A stretch of DNA of 64,000 nucleotides, from positions 4,278,001-4,342,000 of the forward strand of contig NZ_AP022593.1 in assembly GCF_010731815.2 (NCBI RefSeq), in the 5' to 3' direction. Positions 7,752 through 19,614 of the stretch are shown here, piece after piece (positions within the stretch are counted from its first letter, which is position 1; the number at the start of each line of letters is the position of its first letter). Both the position numbers and the translations under genes were made by a program. Source of the DNA: Mycolicibacterium arabiense. Its GTDB lineage: Bacteria; Actinomycetota; Actinomycetes; Mycobacteriales; Mycobacteriaceae. Under the pieces are notes generated by a model. The model saw only the letters and a list, made by a program, of their open reading frames with translations. It ran no database searches and was not told the DNA's origin.

Positions 7752-8468
7752 CTACGCCCGGCGCGGGGCCGCCAGCCGTTCGCGTCGCAGCTGCTCGACC
7801 TCGTCGAGTTCCAGCGGCGGCAGGTCTCCGACGACCTGGGACAGCAGGTGGTCGGCCAGCTCCGGGTTGCGCGCCAGGCACGGTCCGTGCAGATAGGTGG
7901 CGATCACGCTGCCCTGCACCGCACCGTCGTAGCCGTCGCCGTCGCGGTTCCCCGCACCGGTGACCACCCGGGCAAGCGGCGACGCCTCCGGGCCGAGAAC
8001 CGTTCCGCCACGGTGATTCTCGAACCCGGTGAGCCGCTGCGTCATCCCGGGGAGCAGTGGCTGTGACACCACTTCCCCGATCGTGCGCTTGGGTTGCGGC
8101 GACGTCGTCACGTCCAGCAGACCGACGCCGTCGACGCGCTCACCCGACGCAGTCTCGTACCAGTGACCCAGCACCTGGATCGCCGCGCAGATCGCCAGTA
8201 CCGGCGCGCCCCGCGCAGCAGCCTGCTGCAGCCCCGGATGGCGGATCAGATGCTTGGTGGCCAGGCGCTGCGCGAAGTCCTCCGCACCGCCGAGCGTGTA
8301 CAGGTCCAGCTCGGCGGGAACCGGGTCGTTCAACGTGATCTCGACGACCTCGGCGTCGATACCCCTGAGCTGCAGGCGCTTTCGCAGCACCACCGAGTTG
8401 CCGCCGTCGCCGTAGGTCCCCATGACGTCGGGCAGCACCAGCCCGATCCGGACCGTGGACTCGCTCAT
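7752..8468 (-). CDS. gatD: Lipid II isoglutaminyl synthase, glutamine amidotransferase subunit GatD
   Basis: Supplies ammonia from glutamine for amidation of the D-glutamate in lipid II, with MurT. The 238-residue class I glutamine amidotransferase has the catalytic cysteine C94 (LAICAAIQVLG) and histidine H194 (TYLHGPCLARNPEL), as in the CobB/CobQ-like family. The ATG at 8468 overlaps the murT stop by 4 bp (ATGA), indicating translational coupling and a 1:1 complex. Often annotated cobQ2, but cobyric acid synthesis is unlikely because of the murT partner. The start at MSESTVRIG gives the family length. Confidence 0.92.
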   Translation of the reverse strand: MSESTVRIGLVLPDVMGTYGDGGNSVVLRKRLQLRGIDAEVVEITLNDPVPAELDLYTLGGAEDFAQRLATKHLIRHPGLQQAAARGAPVLAICAAIQVLGHWYETASGERVDGVGLLDVTTSPQPKRTIGEVVSQPLLPGMTQRLTGFENHRGGTVLGPEASPLARVVTGAGNRDGDGYDGAVQGSVIATYLHGPCLARNPELADHLLSQVVGDLPPLELDEVEQLRRERLAAPRRA

Positions 8469-9730
8469 CGCGCCACCCGCTTCAGCAATCGGCTCAACTG
8501 CAGGAACGCGGTGTAGTTGGCGACCACCTCGACGTGGCCGGGGGGACACGACGTGATCGCCTCGACGGCGTTGTGCACCAACGTGTGCTCGACGCCCGCG
8601 TACCCCAGTCGCACCGCGAGATCGGTGCCGCGCTCACCGGCCGCGACCACCGGGTGGTTCACGAAGTGCTCGAAGTCGACGTCCCACAGCCACGACAGGT
8701 CCTCCCCGTCGGGCACCTGGCCGTTGACCGAGATGACCACCGATCCCTTGTCGGTGTCGACCATCGACAGCGCCTCCTGCCATCCGGCCGGGTTCTTGGC
8801 CAGCAGCATCCGCACCGTGTGCCTGCCCAGGTCGATCGTCGAGTAGCGTCCGGCGACCTCGTCGACGGTCTCGACCGCCGCGACCGCCGCGGCGGGTTCG
8901 GCGCCGAGGGTCACCGCGGCGGCGACGGCCTGCGCCGCGTTGCCACGGTTCACCGCGCCAGGCAGCGCCAGCGTCATCGGCAGCGCAAGCCCGTCGGGCC
9001 CGTACAGGCACGCGTCGTCGTACCACCACTGCGGCTGTGGCCGCTCGAAGTCAGTTCCCGTCGAGTACCAGTGCGAGCCCTCGCGGACGATCACCTCGCC
9101 GCTTCTGGGGCAGCTGACCGAGTCGTTGGCCCAGCTGCCGCCCGCGGCCACCCACACCACGTTGGGGCTGTCGTAGGCCGCCGACGTCATCAGCACGTCG
9201 TCGCAGTTGGCGACGACGACGGTGTCCCGATGGCGGGCCAGGCCGCCGCGCAGGGTCCGCTCGATGTGGTTGATCTCACCCACCCGGTCCAGCTGATCTC
9301 GCGACAGGTTCAGTAAGACGACGACGGCGGCTTCCACCGCGTCCAAGACGTGCGGGACGTGCATCTCGTCGACCTCGAGTGCGGCCAGGTCGGCGTTCCT
9401 GGCGCCCGCCAGCGCGGCGATGAGTCCGGCGTCCATGTTGGCGCCTTCGGCATTGGTGGCGACGGGCCCGATCGTGGCGAGCGCCGCCGCCGTCATCCGG
9501 GTGGTGGTCGACTTTCCGTTCGTCCCGGTCACGACAACCGAACGGCGGCCCGAGCCGAGCTGGCCGAGGATCGACTTGTCGAGCGTCATCGCGACGAGGC
9601 CGCCGATCATCGCGCCCGCACCCCGGCCGCTGACCCGCGACGCCCAGCGTGCCGCGGCGCCCGCGCACAACGCGGCGCGGCCACGGACGGTCAGGGTCCT
9701 CGCCCGTTCGCTGCGCTGCCCTCCGATCAC
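8465..9730 (-). CDS. murT: Lipid II isoglutaminyl synthase, Mur ligase-like subunit MurT
   Basis: ATP-dependent amide ligase subunit that converts lipid II glutamate to isoglutamine with GatD. The 421-residue product has a Mur-ligase central domain with the P-loop GTNGKST at 69-75, an AEGANMD stretch, and LNLSRDQLDR, followed by the DUF1727 C-terminal domain. S. aureus MurT carries a four-cysteine zinc ribbon in the middle domain. Here that region reads SCPRSGEV and then DDACLYG, so the paired cysteines are not all present. Overlaps gatD by 4 bp. Divergent from the DnaQ-like gene with 88 bp between the starts. Confidence 0.92.
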   Translation of the reverse strand: MIGGQRSERARTLTVRGRAALCAGAAARWASRVSGRGAGAMIGGLVAMTLDKSILGQLGSGRRSVVVTGTNGKSTTTRMTAAALATIGPVATNAEGANMDAGLIAALAGARNADLAALEVDEMHVPHVLDAVEAAVVVLLNLSRDQLDRVGEINHIERTLRGGLARHRDTVVVANCDDVLMTSAAYDSPNVVWVAAGGSWANDSVSCPRSGEVIVREGSHWYSTGTDFERPQPQWWYDDACLYGPDGLALPMTLALPGAVNRGNAAQAVAAAVTLGAEPAAAVAAVETVDEVAGRYSTIDLGRHTVRMLLAKNPAGWQEALSMVDTDKGSVVISVNGQVPDGEDLSWLWDVDFEHFVNHPVVAAGERGTDLAVRLGYAGVEHTLVHNAVEAITSCPPGHVEVVANYTAFLQLSRLLKRVAR

Positions 9731-9818
9731 CCCGGCAGTCTATGAGGGCACGAGTGCGTCGGCGACACGCGGCGCTGACGGCCCGGGGTTGTCAGTCAGC
9801 CGTGCCATCCTCGAATTC

Positions 9819-10805
9819 GTGAGCACGAGATGGGGCCGACCGGCCACCGAGCCGGGATCCGGCTGGGCGGTCGTCGACGTCGAGACGACCGGGTTCCGCC
9901 CGGGGCAGGCTCGCATCGTCAGCGTCGCCGCGCTCGCGGTCGGTGACGACGGCAACGTCGAGGGCAGCTTCTCGAGCCTGCTCAACCCAGGCGTCGACCC
10001 CGGACCCACGCACGTGCACGGGTTGACCACGGAGATGCTGGCGGGTGCGCCGACGTTCGCCGACGTCGTCGACGACCTGACCGGCGTGCTGCGCGGTCGC
10101 ACCCTCGTCGCGCACAACGTCGGCTTCGACTACGCGTTCCTGACCGCCGAGGCCGAACTCGTCGACGTCGAACTGCCCATCGACACCGTGATGTGCACCG
10201 TCGAGCTGTCCCGGCGGCTCCGCCTCGGCGTCGAGAACCTCCGCCTGGAGACGCTCGCCGCGCACTGGGGCGTAACCCAGATGCGCCCGCACGACGCCCT
10301 CGACGACGCGCTGGTGCTCGCGCAGATCCTCAAGCCGAGCCTCGCCGGCGCCCACGACCGCCGCGCCTGGCTCCCCGTCCGGCCGGTCAGCCGGCGCAGG
10401 TGGCCCAACGGGCGGGTCACGCACGAGGAGTTCCGTCCGCTCAAGACGCTGGCGGCGCGGATGCCGTGTGAGTACCAGAACCCCGGGCTCTACGTGCCCG
10501 GTCGGCCGCTGGTCCAGGGCATGCGCGTCGCGCTAGCGGAGGTGTCGCACACCTACGAGGAGCTGATCGAGCGCATCCTGCACGCGGGTCTGGCCTACAC
10601 CGACGCCGTCGACCAGCAGACGTCGCTGGTGCTGTGCGACCAGCCGCGCCCCGAGCAGGGCAAGGGCTTCCAGGCCGGCGAGATGGGCATTCCGCTCGTC
10701 CACGACGCCGAGTTCATGACGCTGCTCGAGCGCGTCGTCGGCGGCCGCGACGTCGAGCCGTTCGTCGACGTCCCGGTCACGGGCGACCAGTACGCCCTCT
10801 TCTAG
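9819..10805 (+). CDS. dnaQ: DnaQ-like 3'-5' exonuclease (DEDDh family)
   Basis: Exonuclease of the polymerase III epsilon superfamily, 328 residues. Exo I is VVDVETTGF with D20 and E22. Exo II is in [13 protein letters not shown]. Exo IIIepsilon is [14 protein letters not shown] with the His and Asp of DEDDh enzymes. A C-terminal extension of about 110 residues (from [19 protein letters not shown]) ends in a BRCT-like stretch, [24 protein letters not shown] at 9819 was chosen because the nuclease domain begins there. This is the dnaQ-like gene at the Rv3711c position. Mycobacterial replicative proofreading is carried by the DnaE1 PHP domain, so this enzyme probably serves repair. Converges on galK, overlapping by 4 bp. 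Confidence 0.87.
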   Translation: MSTRWGRPATEPGSGWAVVDVETTGFRPGQARIVSVAALAVGDDGNVEGSFSSLLNPGVDPGPTHVHGLTTEMLAGAPTFADVVDDLTGVLRGRTLVAHNVGFDYAFLTAEAELVDVELPIDTVMCTVELSRRLRLGVENLRLETLAAHWGVTQMRPHDALDDALVLAQILKPSLAGAHDRRAWLPVRPVSRRRWPNGRVTHEEFRPLKTLAARMPCEYQNPGLYVPGRPLVQGMRVALAEVSHTYEELIERILHAGLAYTDAVDQQTSLVLCDQPRPEQGKGFQAGEMGIPLVHDAEFMTLLERVVGGRDVEPFVDVPVTGDQYALF

Positions 10806-11887
10806 TCGGTGACGGCCCCGGCACCCGCCGCCGCGCGCGTCGCGGTGATGGTCGGCGCCCGGTAGCCGCCGTCGCGCATCGCCGCCTCGACCGCCTCGCT
10901 CACCGCGCCCACCCGGTCGGTCGGGACCAACGCGATGACGCAGCCACCGAACCCGCCGCCGGTCATTCGGGCTCCGAAAGCGCCTGTCGCCGTAGCCGCT
11001 TCGGCGATTGCGTCGAGCTGTGTAGTGGTGATCTCGAAGTCGTCGCGCATCGACGCGTGCGACGCGGTCATCAACGCCCCCGCCGCGACGAGATCCGACT
11101 CGCGCATCGCCGCGACGAAGTCGAGCACACGCGCGTTCTCGGTGACGATGTGGCGGGCGCGGCGGGCGTCCACCTGGTCGCCGACGGCGTCGAGAACGTC
11201 GACGTCGACCACCTCCCGCAGGGACTCGACGCCTAGATCGCGGGCTGCGCGTTCGCACGAGTCGCGACGGGCCGCGTACTCGCCACCCGCGTGTTCGTGG
11301 GCGGCGTGGGAGTTCATCACCAGCAGCGTCGCCCCGACCGACTCGGGATCGAACGGCACCTGCTGGACGGCTACTTCGCGGAAGTCGATCAGCAGGGCAC
11401 GCTTCGAGGCGCCGAACAGTGCGGACAGTTGATCGAGCAAACCCGTTGGCGCGCCGACGTACTCGTTCTCGGCCCGCTGTGCCAGGCGCGCCTGCTCGAT
11501 GCGGTCCAGCGACAGCTCGCCGGCCGCGACGAACGCCCCGAGGGCCGCGCACTCCAGTGCGGCCGACGACGACAGCCCGGCGCCGATCTCCACGTCGCTG
11601 TTGACGTCGAGACGCCCACCCCGGACCGGGTGACCGGCCTCGCGCAGCGCCCACACCACCCCGGCGACGTACGCCGCCCAGCCGTCGACGTCGCCGGGCC
11701 GGGTGCCGAGGTCGATGTCCACCGCACCGTCGAACTGGTTGCTGCGGACGGTCAGTACGTCGTCGTCGGACGGTTCGAAACGCGCAATCGTCCGCTGCGG
11801 CAACGCGATCGGCAGCGCGAAGCCCAGGTTGTAGTCGGTGTGCTCGCCGATCAGGTTGATCCGGCCCGGTGCCTCCCATGCGATCAC
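10802..11887 (-). CDS. galK: Galactokinase
   Basis: GHMP kinase that phosphorylates alpha-D-galactose to galactose-1-phosphate, first step of the Leloir pathway. The 361-residue product has the galactokinase signature [13 protein letters not shown] at 8-20. The phosphate-binding loop [11 protein letters not shown] lies at about 102-112, and the C-terminal GHMP motif MTGGGFGGC follows. GTG at 11887 overlaps the galT stop (GTGA), so it is coupled to galT and is the last gene of the deoR-galT-galK operon. Confidence 0.93.
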   Translation of the reverse strand: MIAWEAPGRINLIGEHTDYNLGFALPIALPQRTIARFEPSDDDVLTVRSNQFDGAVDIDLGTRPGDVDGWAAYVAGVVWALREAGHPVRGGRLDVNSDVEIGAGLSSSAALECAALGAFVAAGELSLDRIEQARLAQRAENEYVGAPTGLLDQLSALFGASKRALLIDFREVAVQQVPFDPESVGATLLVMNSHAAHEHAGGEYAARRDSCERAARDLGVESLREVVDVDVLDAVGDQVDARRARHIVTENARVLDFVAAMRESDLVAAGALMTASHASMRDDFEITTTQLDAIAEAATATGAFGARMTGGGFGGCVIALVPTDRVGAVSEAVEAAMRDGGYRAPTITATRAAAGAGAVTD

Positions 11888-12981
11888 GGCGCCACCTCCC
11901 GCAGCCGCTGCGCCACGCTCTCGGGCGTCACGTCACTGATGAAGGCGTCCATCGCCGACTCCGATCCTGCGAGAAACTTCAGCTTGGTCGCGCTGCGGCG
12001 GATCGACATGAACTCGACGTGGAAGTAGCCGTTGCGTTGGGCGCCGACGCCGGTGTATTGGTGCAGCGCCGAGATGTAGGGCAGCGGGGTCGGGTAGAGC
12101 CTGTCGAACCGACCGAGCACGTCGAGGTAGATTGCGGCGAGGTCGTCGCTCTCGGCGTCGGTGAGTTCGATCAGGTTGGGCACCAGCCGGTTCGGGTAGA
12201 CGTGCACCTCGACCGGCCAGCGGGCGGCGAACGGCACGAACGCGGTGAACAGCTCAGTGCGCGCGATGACACGGCTGCCGTCGGCGACCTCGGCGGCCAG
12301 CAGATCCGCGAACAGATTGGTGCCGGTCCGGCTGTGGTGCGCGTCGGCCTGGTCCAGCATGTGGGCCGTGCGCGGGGTGAGCGACGGGTAGCCGTAGATC
12401 TGGCCGTGCGGGTGGGTGAGCGTCACACCGATCTCCTCACCGCGGTTCTCGAAGCAGAACACCTGCTCGATCCCGTTGCGGCCGAACATGTCCGCGGTCC
12501 GGTGTCGCCACGCGTCGACGACGAGACGGGCGTGCGGCTGGGACAGTCCGGCGAACGACCCGGTGTGATCGCTGGAGAAGCAGATCACCTCGCAGCGTCC
12601 GTGGCCCGGTGCGGTGACGAATTCGTCGACGCCACCGTCCGGTAGCGCGAAGGGGACGTCGGCGCTCGCGCCGGACAGGCTGGGGAAGCGGTTCTCGAAC
12701 ACCACGACGTCATAGTCTGGCGCCGGGATCTCGCTGCGGTCCCCGCACGGCCCCGGGCACAGCGGACACTGGTCGGCAGGCGGCTTATAGGTGCGGTCCT
12801 GCCGCAGCGCGGCGATGATCACCCACTCCCCGGTCTGACGGTCGAAGCGGACCTCGGAGGATCCTGCCGTGCGGGCGGGAAGCGGACGCCGGTCGGCGAC
12901 CGGCCGGGGCGGGTGGCCGGGCAGCGCGAAGAAGTACTCGTCGCGGCCGTCGGCCAGCGTCCAGTGCAGTGGTACGGTCAT
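11884..12981 (-). CDS. galT: Galactose-1-phosphate uridylyltransferase
   Basis: Transfers UMP from UDP-glucose to galactose-1-phosphate, forming UDP-galactose and glucose-1-phosphate. The 365-residue HIT-superfamily enzyme has the active-site triad motif H190-P-H192-GQ ([11 protein letters not shown]) and a zinc-site pair C72-x-x-C75 (QCPLC), with a further candidate ligand at H128 (PGHGRCEV). Overlaps the regulator upstream and galK downstream by 4 bp each. No galE is in this window, so UDP-galactose must be epimerised by an enzyme encoded elsewhere. Confidence 0.93.
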   Translation of the reverse strand: MTVPLHWTLADGRDEYFFALPGHPPRPVADRRPLPARTAGSSEVRFDRQTGEWVIIAALRQDRTYKPPADQCPLCPGPCGDRSEIPAPDYDVVVFENRFPSLSGASADVPFALPDGGVDEFVTAPGHGRCEVICFSSDHTGSFAGLSQPHARLVVDAWRHRTADMFGRNGIEQVFCFENRGEEIGVTLTHPHGQIYGYPSLTPRTAHMLDQADAHHSRTGTNLFADLLAAEVADGSRVIARTELFTAFVPFAARWPVEVHVYPNRLVPNLIELTDAESDDLAAIYLDVLGRFDRLYPTPLPYISALHQYTGVGAQRNGYFHVEFMSIRRSATKLKFLAGSESAMDAFISDVTPESVAQRLREVAP

Positions 12982-13766
12982 CCGGCATGCACCTCGGCGA
13001 TCCGTAGTTCGCCGACCTCGGCGGCGAGGAGTTGCCGCTCGGGGTCGGTGAGTCCGTCGTCGACGATCAACGTGTCGACCCGGTCCAGCGGGGCGAAGAC
13101 GTTGGTGCCGATCTCCTGGTACTTGGTGTGGTCGGCCAGGACGAACAGTCGCGCGCCGATGTCGATCAACATCCGATTCGTCTGTGCCTCTGCGACATTG
13201 GGGGAGGTCAGCCCGACCCGCGGATCGAAGCCGTGCACGCCGAGGTAGCTGGCGTCGACCCGGAACGAGGCGATCGCGTTGTCGGCGATGGGGCCGACCA
13301 GTGCGTCCGACGGCGTGCGCACGCCGCCGCTGAGATATGCCTGTGGCCCGTCCTCGCCGTCACCCGACGGGTCGGTCAACGTCGTGAACACCTGGAGCGA
13401 GTTGGTGATCACCGTGATGCTCGGTCGCCTCGCGAGCCTGCGGGCGAGTTCGGTGGTGGTGGTGCCCGCGCTGATCGCGATCGTCATGCCGTCCTCGACG
13501 GTGCTCGCGGCCACCTCGGCGATCGCCTCCTTCTCGGCACGCTGCTGAGAGGCCTTGACCGACGACCACGGTTCCTCGCCGCGGTTGTGCCGGACCACCG
13601 CGCCGCCGTGCACCTTGCGCAGCAGGTCCTGGGCATGCAACGCGTCGAGGTCGCGGCGCACGGTCATCTCAGACACGTCGAGCTGGGCCGCCAGGTCGGC
13701 GACGCGCGCGGACCCACCGGCCTGCAACGTGCGCAGGATTGCGGCGCGGCGATCGGCGGCGAGCAT
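12978..13766 (-). CDS. DeoR family transcriptional regulator of the gal cluster
   Basis: Sugar-phosphate-responsive repressor of the DeoR/GlpR type, 262 residues. The N-terminal HTH is RRAAILRTLQAGGSARVADL ending in MTVRRDLDALHAQ (family signature). The C-terminal DeoRC sensor domain contains ISAGTTTTELAR, a sugar-phosphate-binding motif, and VLADHTKY. The ATG at 13766 follows AGAGGA. It is first in an operon with galT and galK and divergent from the symporter, so it most likely represses both directions and is released by galactose-1-phosphate or a related ester; the inducer is inferred. Confidence 0.9.
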   Translation of the reverse strand: MLAADRRAAILRTLQAGGSARVADLAAQLDVSEMTVRRDLDALHAQDLLRKVHGGAVVRHNRGEEPWSSVKASQQRAEKEAIAEVAASTVEDGMTIAISAGTTTTELARRLARRPSITVITNSLQVFTTLTDPSGDGEDGPQAYLSGGVRTPSDALVGPIADNAIASFRVDASYLGVHGFDPRVGLTSPNVAEAQTNRMLIDIGARLFVLADHTKYQEIGTNVFAPLDRVDTLIVDDGLTDPERQLLAAEVGELRIAEVHAG

Positions 13767-13861
13767 GGGCTGACGTGTCCTCTGCTGGTGGGAACCGCAC
13801 ATTAACAAACAACATCGCCCGTTTTTTCGCCTTTCGGCGCGAGACCCTGTTACTTTCTGCG

Positions 13862-13877
13862 AGTTCCTGTTAGAACT
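13862..13877. promoter_or_regulatory. Candidate operator in the gal divergent promoter region
   Basis: AGTTC-CTGTTA-GAACT is a perfect 5-bp inverted repeat centred about 43 bp upstream of the symporter start. CCTGTTA also occurs as a direct repeat (13855 and 13866). The 146-bp AT-richer region between the DeoR gene and the symporter is the expected site for the regulator. Confidence 0.35.
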
Positions 13878-13912
13878 TGTGAAATTGATCGCTCCAACGA
13901 AGGGGTAGATGC

Positions 13913-15622
13913 GTGACGTCCAGCATCCTGGCCGCCGACTCCGTATTGCGGCTCAACGTCGGTTTCCTCGACTACACGTTGATCGCCGTGTACTTCGTCT
14001 TCGTGCTCGGCATCGGGGTCATCGCGCGCAGCCAGATCTCCACCAGCCTGGACTTCTTCCTCTCCGGCCGGCAGTTGCCCGCCTGGGTCACCGGCCTGGC
14101 GTTCGTCTCGGCGAACCTCGGCGCCGTCGAGATCATGGGCATGGCGGCCAACGGCGCCCAAATCGGCCTGTCGACCATGCACTACTACTGGATCGGCGCC
14201 GTCCCCGCCATGCTGTTCCTCGGCGTGGTCATGATGCCGTTCTACTACGGCTCCAAGGTCCGCAGCGTGCCCGAGTTCATGCGCAGACGGTTCGGTCCGG
14301 GAGCCCACCTGGTCAACGCGATCAGCTTCGCCGTCGCGCAGGTGTTGATCGCCGGTGTGAACCTGTTCCTGCTGGCCACGGTCATCAACGTGCTGCTGGG
14401 CTGGAACCGGTGGCTCTCGCTGATCGTCGCGGCCGTGATCGTGCTGACCTACACCGCGCTCGGTGGCCTGTCGGCGGCCATCTACAACGAGGTGCTGCAG
14501 TTCTTCGTCATCTGCGCCGCGCTGATCCCGCTCACCGTCTTCGGCCTGATCAAGGTCGGCGGCTGGAGCGGTCTGAAGGAACGGGTGGTCGAGACCACCT
14601 CCGACGGCGCGGTGACCGCTTCGGTGAACGACCAACTGAATACCTGGCCGGGCCAGGCGCTGTCCGGTTTCGAGAGTCCGGTGTGGTCGGTGGTCGGCAT
14701 CGTGTTCGGACTCGGCTTCGTGCTGTCGTTCGGTTACTGGACCACCAACTTCGTCGAGGTGCAGCGCGCGATGGCCTCGGATTCGATCTCCTCGGCCCGC
14801 CGCGCACCGATCATCGCGTCGTTTCCGAAGATGTTCATCCCGTTCGTCGTCGTGATCCCCGGCATGATCGCCGCGGCTGCGATCGGAGACGTGATCCGGC
14901 TGAAGACCACTGGCGAAGGTGGGGTGACCTACAACGACGCGATGTTGCTGATGATCCGCGACGTCCTGCCAAATGGTCTGCTCGGCGTTGCGATCGCCGG
15001 TCTACTCGCGTCGTTCATGGCCGGTATGGCCGCGAACATCTCGGCGTTCAACACCGTGTTCAGCTATGACATCTGGCAGACCTACGTCGTGAAGGACAGG
15101 CCCGACCGCTACTACATCGGGGTGGGCCGCATAGCGACGGTCGCGGCCACGGTGATGGCGATCTTCACCGCGCTGATCGCGGCCGGCTACTCGAACCTGA
15201 TGGACTACCTGCAGACGCTGTTCGGGTTCTTCAACGCGCCGCTGTTCGCGACGTTCATCCTCGGCATGTTCTGGAAGCGGATGACGGCGACGGCCGGCTG
15301 GACCGGCCTGGTCGCCGGAACGCTCTCGGCCGTCAGCGTCTTCGTGGCCTCCGAGATGGGCGTGTTCAGCCTGCCCGGACAAGGCGTCCCGTTCGTGGCC
15401 GCCTCGACCGCGTTCGTCGTCGACATCATCGTCAGCGTGGTGGTCACCATGGTGACCCAACCCAAGCCGGTGAGCGAACTGGTCGGACTGGTGTACTCGG
15501 AGACCTCGCACGACATCTTCGCCGACCCCGACAGTGCCGGAAAGGCGTGGTACATGAAGGCCGTTCCGCTCGCCTCGGTGGCACTCGTACTCACCATCAT
15601 CCTCAACATCGTCTTCCACTAG
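13913..15622 (+). CDS. Sodium:solute symporter family transporter (probable galactose/hexose uptake)
   Basis: Integral membrane Na+-coupled symporter of the SSS family, 569 residues with about 13-14 hydrophobic segments. Family marks include FFLSGRQLPAWVTGLAFVSANLGAVE near the N-terminus, GLSAAIYNEVLQFF in the middle, and GLLASFMAGMAANISAFNTVF, the conserved helix near the sodium site. It resembles the SGLT/vSGLT-like sugar branch more than the proline or acetate branches. The GTG at 13913 has AAGGGG upstream. It is the first gene of the rightward transcript of the galactose island, so galactose is the likely substrate, inferred from galK, galT and galM beside it. Confidence 0.87.
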   Translation: MTSSILAADSVLRLNVGFLDYTLIAVYFVFVLGIGVIARSQISTSLDFFLSGRQLPAWVTGLAFVSANLGAVEIMGMAANGAQIGLSTMHYYWIGAVPAMLFLGVVMMPFYYGSKVRSVPEFMRRRFGPGAHLVNAISFAVAQVLIAGVNLFLLATVINVLLGWNRWLSLIVAAVIVLTYTALGGLSAAIYNEVLQFFVICAALIPLTVFGLIKVGGWSGLKERVVETTSDGAVTASVNDQLNTWPGQALSGFESPVWSVVGIVFGLGFVLSFGYWTTNFVEVQRAMASDSISSARRAPIIASFPKMFIPFVVVIPGMIAAAAIGDVIRLKTTGEGGVTYNDAMLLMIRDVLPNGLLGVAIAGLLASFMAGMAANISAFNTVFSYDIWQTYVVKDRPDRYYIGVGRIATVAATVMAIFTALIAAGYSNLMDYLQTLFGFFNAPLFATFILGMFWKRMTATAGWTGLVAGTLSAVSVFVASEMGVFSLPGQGVPFVAASTAFVVDIIVSVVVTMVTQPKPVSELVGLVYSETSHDIFADPDSAGKAWYMKAVPLASVALVLTIILNIVFH

Positions 15623-15634
15623 GAGGAGCGAAAC

Positions 15635-15955
15635 ATGACGTCGTCGTCCGGTTCTCCCGCGCCGAAGCGGTTCAGCCTCTTCGACATCCGCAACATCATC
15701 GGTGCTCTGCTGGCCATCTACGGTGTGCTGCTGACCATCGCCGGATTCGTTCCGTCGATTCTCGGCGAGTACACCGATCCGGCCGCGGAGGGCAACCGCG
15801 TCGACCTGTACGTCGGCACCGACGCGAACTGGTGGGTCGGGCTGATCCTGCTCGCCGTGGCCGCAATGTTCTTCGCTTGGGCGGTGATTCGGCCCGTCGT
15901 GCCGATCGAACCGGACGCGGCGGAGGCCGCGGCGGAACGTCCGCGCGAGCACTGA
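15635..15955 (+). CDS. Small two-helix membrane protein next to the symporter
   Basis: A 106-residue protein with two hydrophobic helices (NIIGALLAIYGVLLTIAGFVP and VGLILLAVAAMFFAWAVI), joined by an extracytoplasmic-type loop and with an acidic, Ala/Glu-rich tail. A strong ribosome-binding site, AGGAGGA, lies upstream and it starts only 12 bp after the symporter stop. I do not recognise the family. The tight placement between symporter and galM suggests an accessory subunit or stability factor for the transporter; there is no direct evidence. Confidence 0.7.
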   Translation: MTSSSGSPAPKRFSLFDIRNIIGALLAIYGVLLTIAGFVPSILGEYTDPAAEGNRVDLYVGTDANWWVGLILLAVAAMFFAWAVIRPVVPIEPDAAEAAAERPREH

Positions 15956-15964
15956 GCCGATTGC

Positions 15965-18896
<2,932 letters not shown>

Positions 18897-18931
18897 TTAC
18901 TCCGGCCCCGCCGCGCGGCAAAACGCCACCG

Positions 18932-19591
18932 TCAGACCTGGGAATCCGGGAACGCGATCACCGACAGGAAGCGGATGGGGACCTCGACCAGGTCGACGGG
19001 GCCGTGGGCGCCCTCGCCGTCCATCTGCAGCGAGTCGCCAGGGTGCAGCCGATAGACCGAGCGGCTGTGGCCGTAGTCCATGACGCCCTCGAGCATGTAG
19101 ATGAACTCGGTGCCCGGGTGCTGGAACAGGGGATAGGTCTGGCTCTTCTCCGACAGCGTGACGTGCAGGCACTCCAGCCGCTTGTGCTCACCGCGCAGCG
19201 ACCCGAGCAGCCGGTACTCGTGGCCCTCCCGGGTGCCTTCGCGCACGATGTGGGCGCCGGTGCCGGACTCGACGAACGCCGCGGGTCGCTCGACGTCGGC
19301 CCCGCGGAACAGGCTCGTCACCGGGACGTCGAAGCCCTTGGCCAGCAGCGCCAGCGTCGACAGGCTGCACGACGTCTGGGCATTCTCGATCTTCGACAGC
19401 ATGGCCTTCGAAATACCAACGCGCGCAGCGGTATCAGCCACGGTGAGGCCGTGCTGCTGACGCAGCTGCCGCACGTTGTGCCCGATCGCCGTCTCGAGTT
19501 CGACCTCGTCGACGGGCTGGGCGGGGTCGCGTTCGCGCGCGATGCCGGACACGTTGCGGAGCAACGGCCCGTCGACGTCGGATGGGCTCAC
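18932..19591 (-). CDS. XRE-family regulator with cupin domain
   Basis: Transcription factor of 219 residues. The N-terminal HTH_3 domain is IGHNVRQLRQQHGLTVADTA, then GISKAMLSKIENAQTSCSL. A short linker leads to a C-terminal cupin (LHVTLSEKSQTYPLFQHPGTEFIYMLEGVMDYGHSRSVYRLHPGDSLQMDGEGAHGP) with conserved His and Glu positions. The architecture matches PuuR-type regulators of polyamine and amino-acid catabolism. GTG at 19591 is preceded by GGGAG. It lies 23 bp after the FAD oxidase and is the last gene of the amine/glutamate cluster, so it is the likely local regulator. The ligand is unknown. Confidence 0.85.
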   Translation of the reverse strand: MSPSDVDGPLLRNVSGIARERDPAQPVDEVELETAIGHNVRQLRQQHGLTVADTAARVGISKAMLSKIENAQTSCSLSTLALLAKGFDVPVTSLFRGADVERPAAFVESGTGAHIVREGTREGHEYRLLGSLRGEHKRLECLHVTLSEKSQTYPLFQHPGTEFIYMLEGVMDYGHSRSVYRLHPGDSLQMDGEGAHGPVDLVEVPIRFLSVIAFPDSQV

Positions 19592-19614
19592 GGTCCCATT
19601 CTCCCGCGCAACGG

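Noticed and set aside
7752-8468. Cobyric acid synthase assignment for the amidotransferase
   Set aside because: Overlap with murT and the size of 238 residues show the GatD type, not CobQ.
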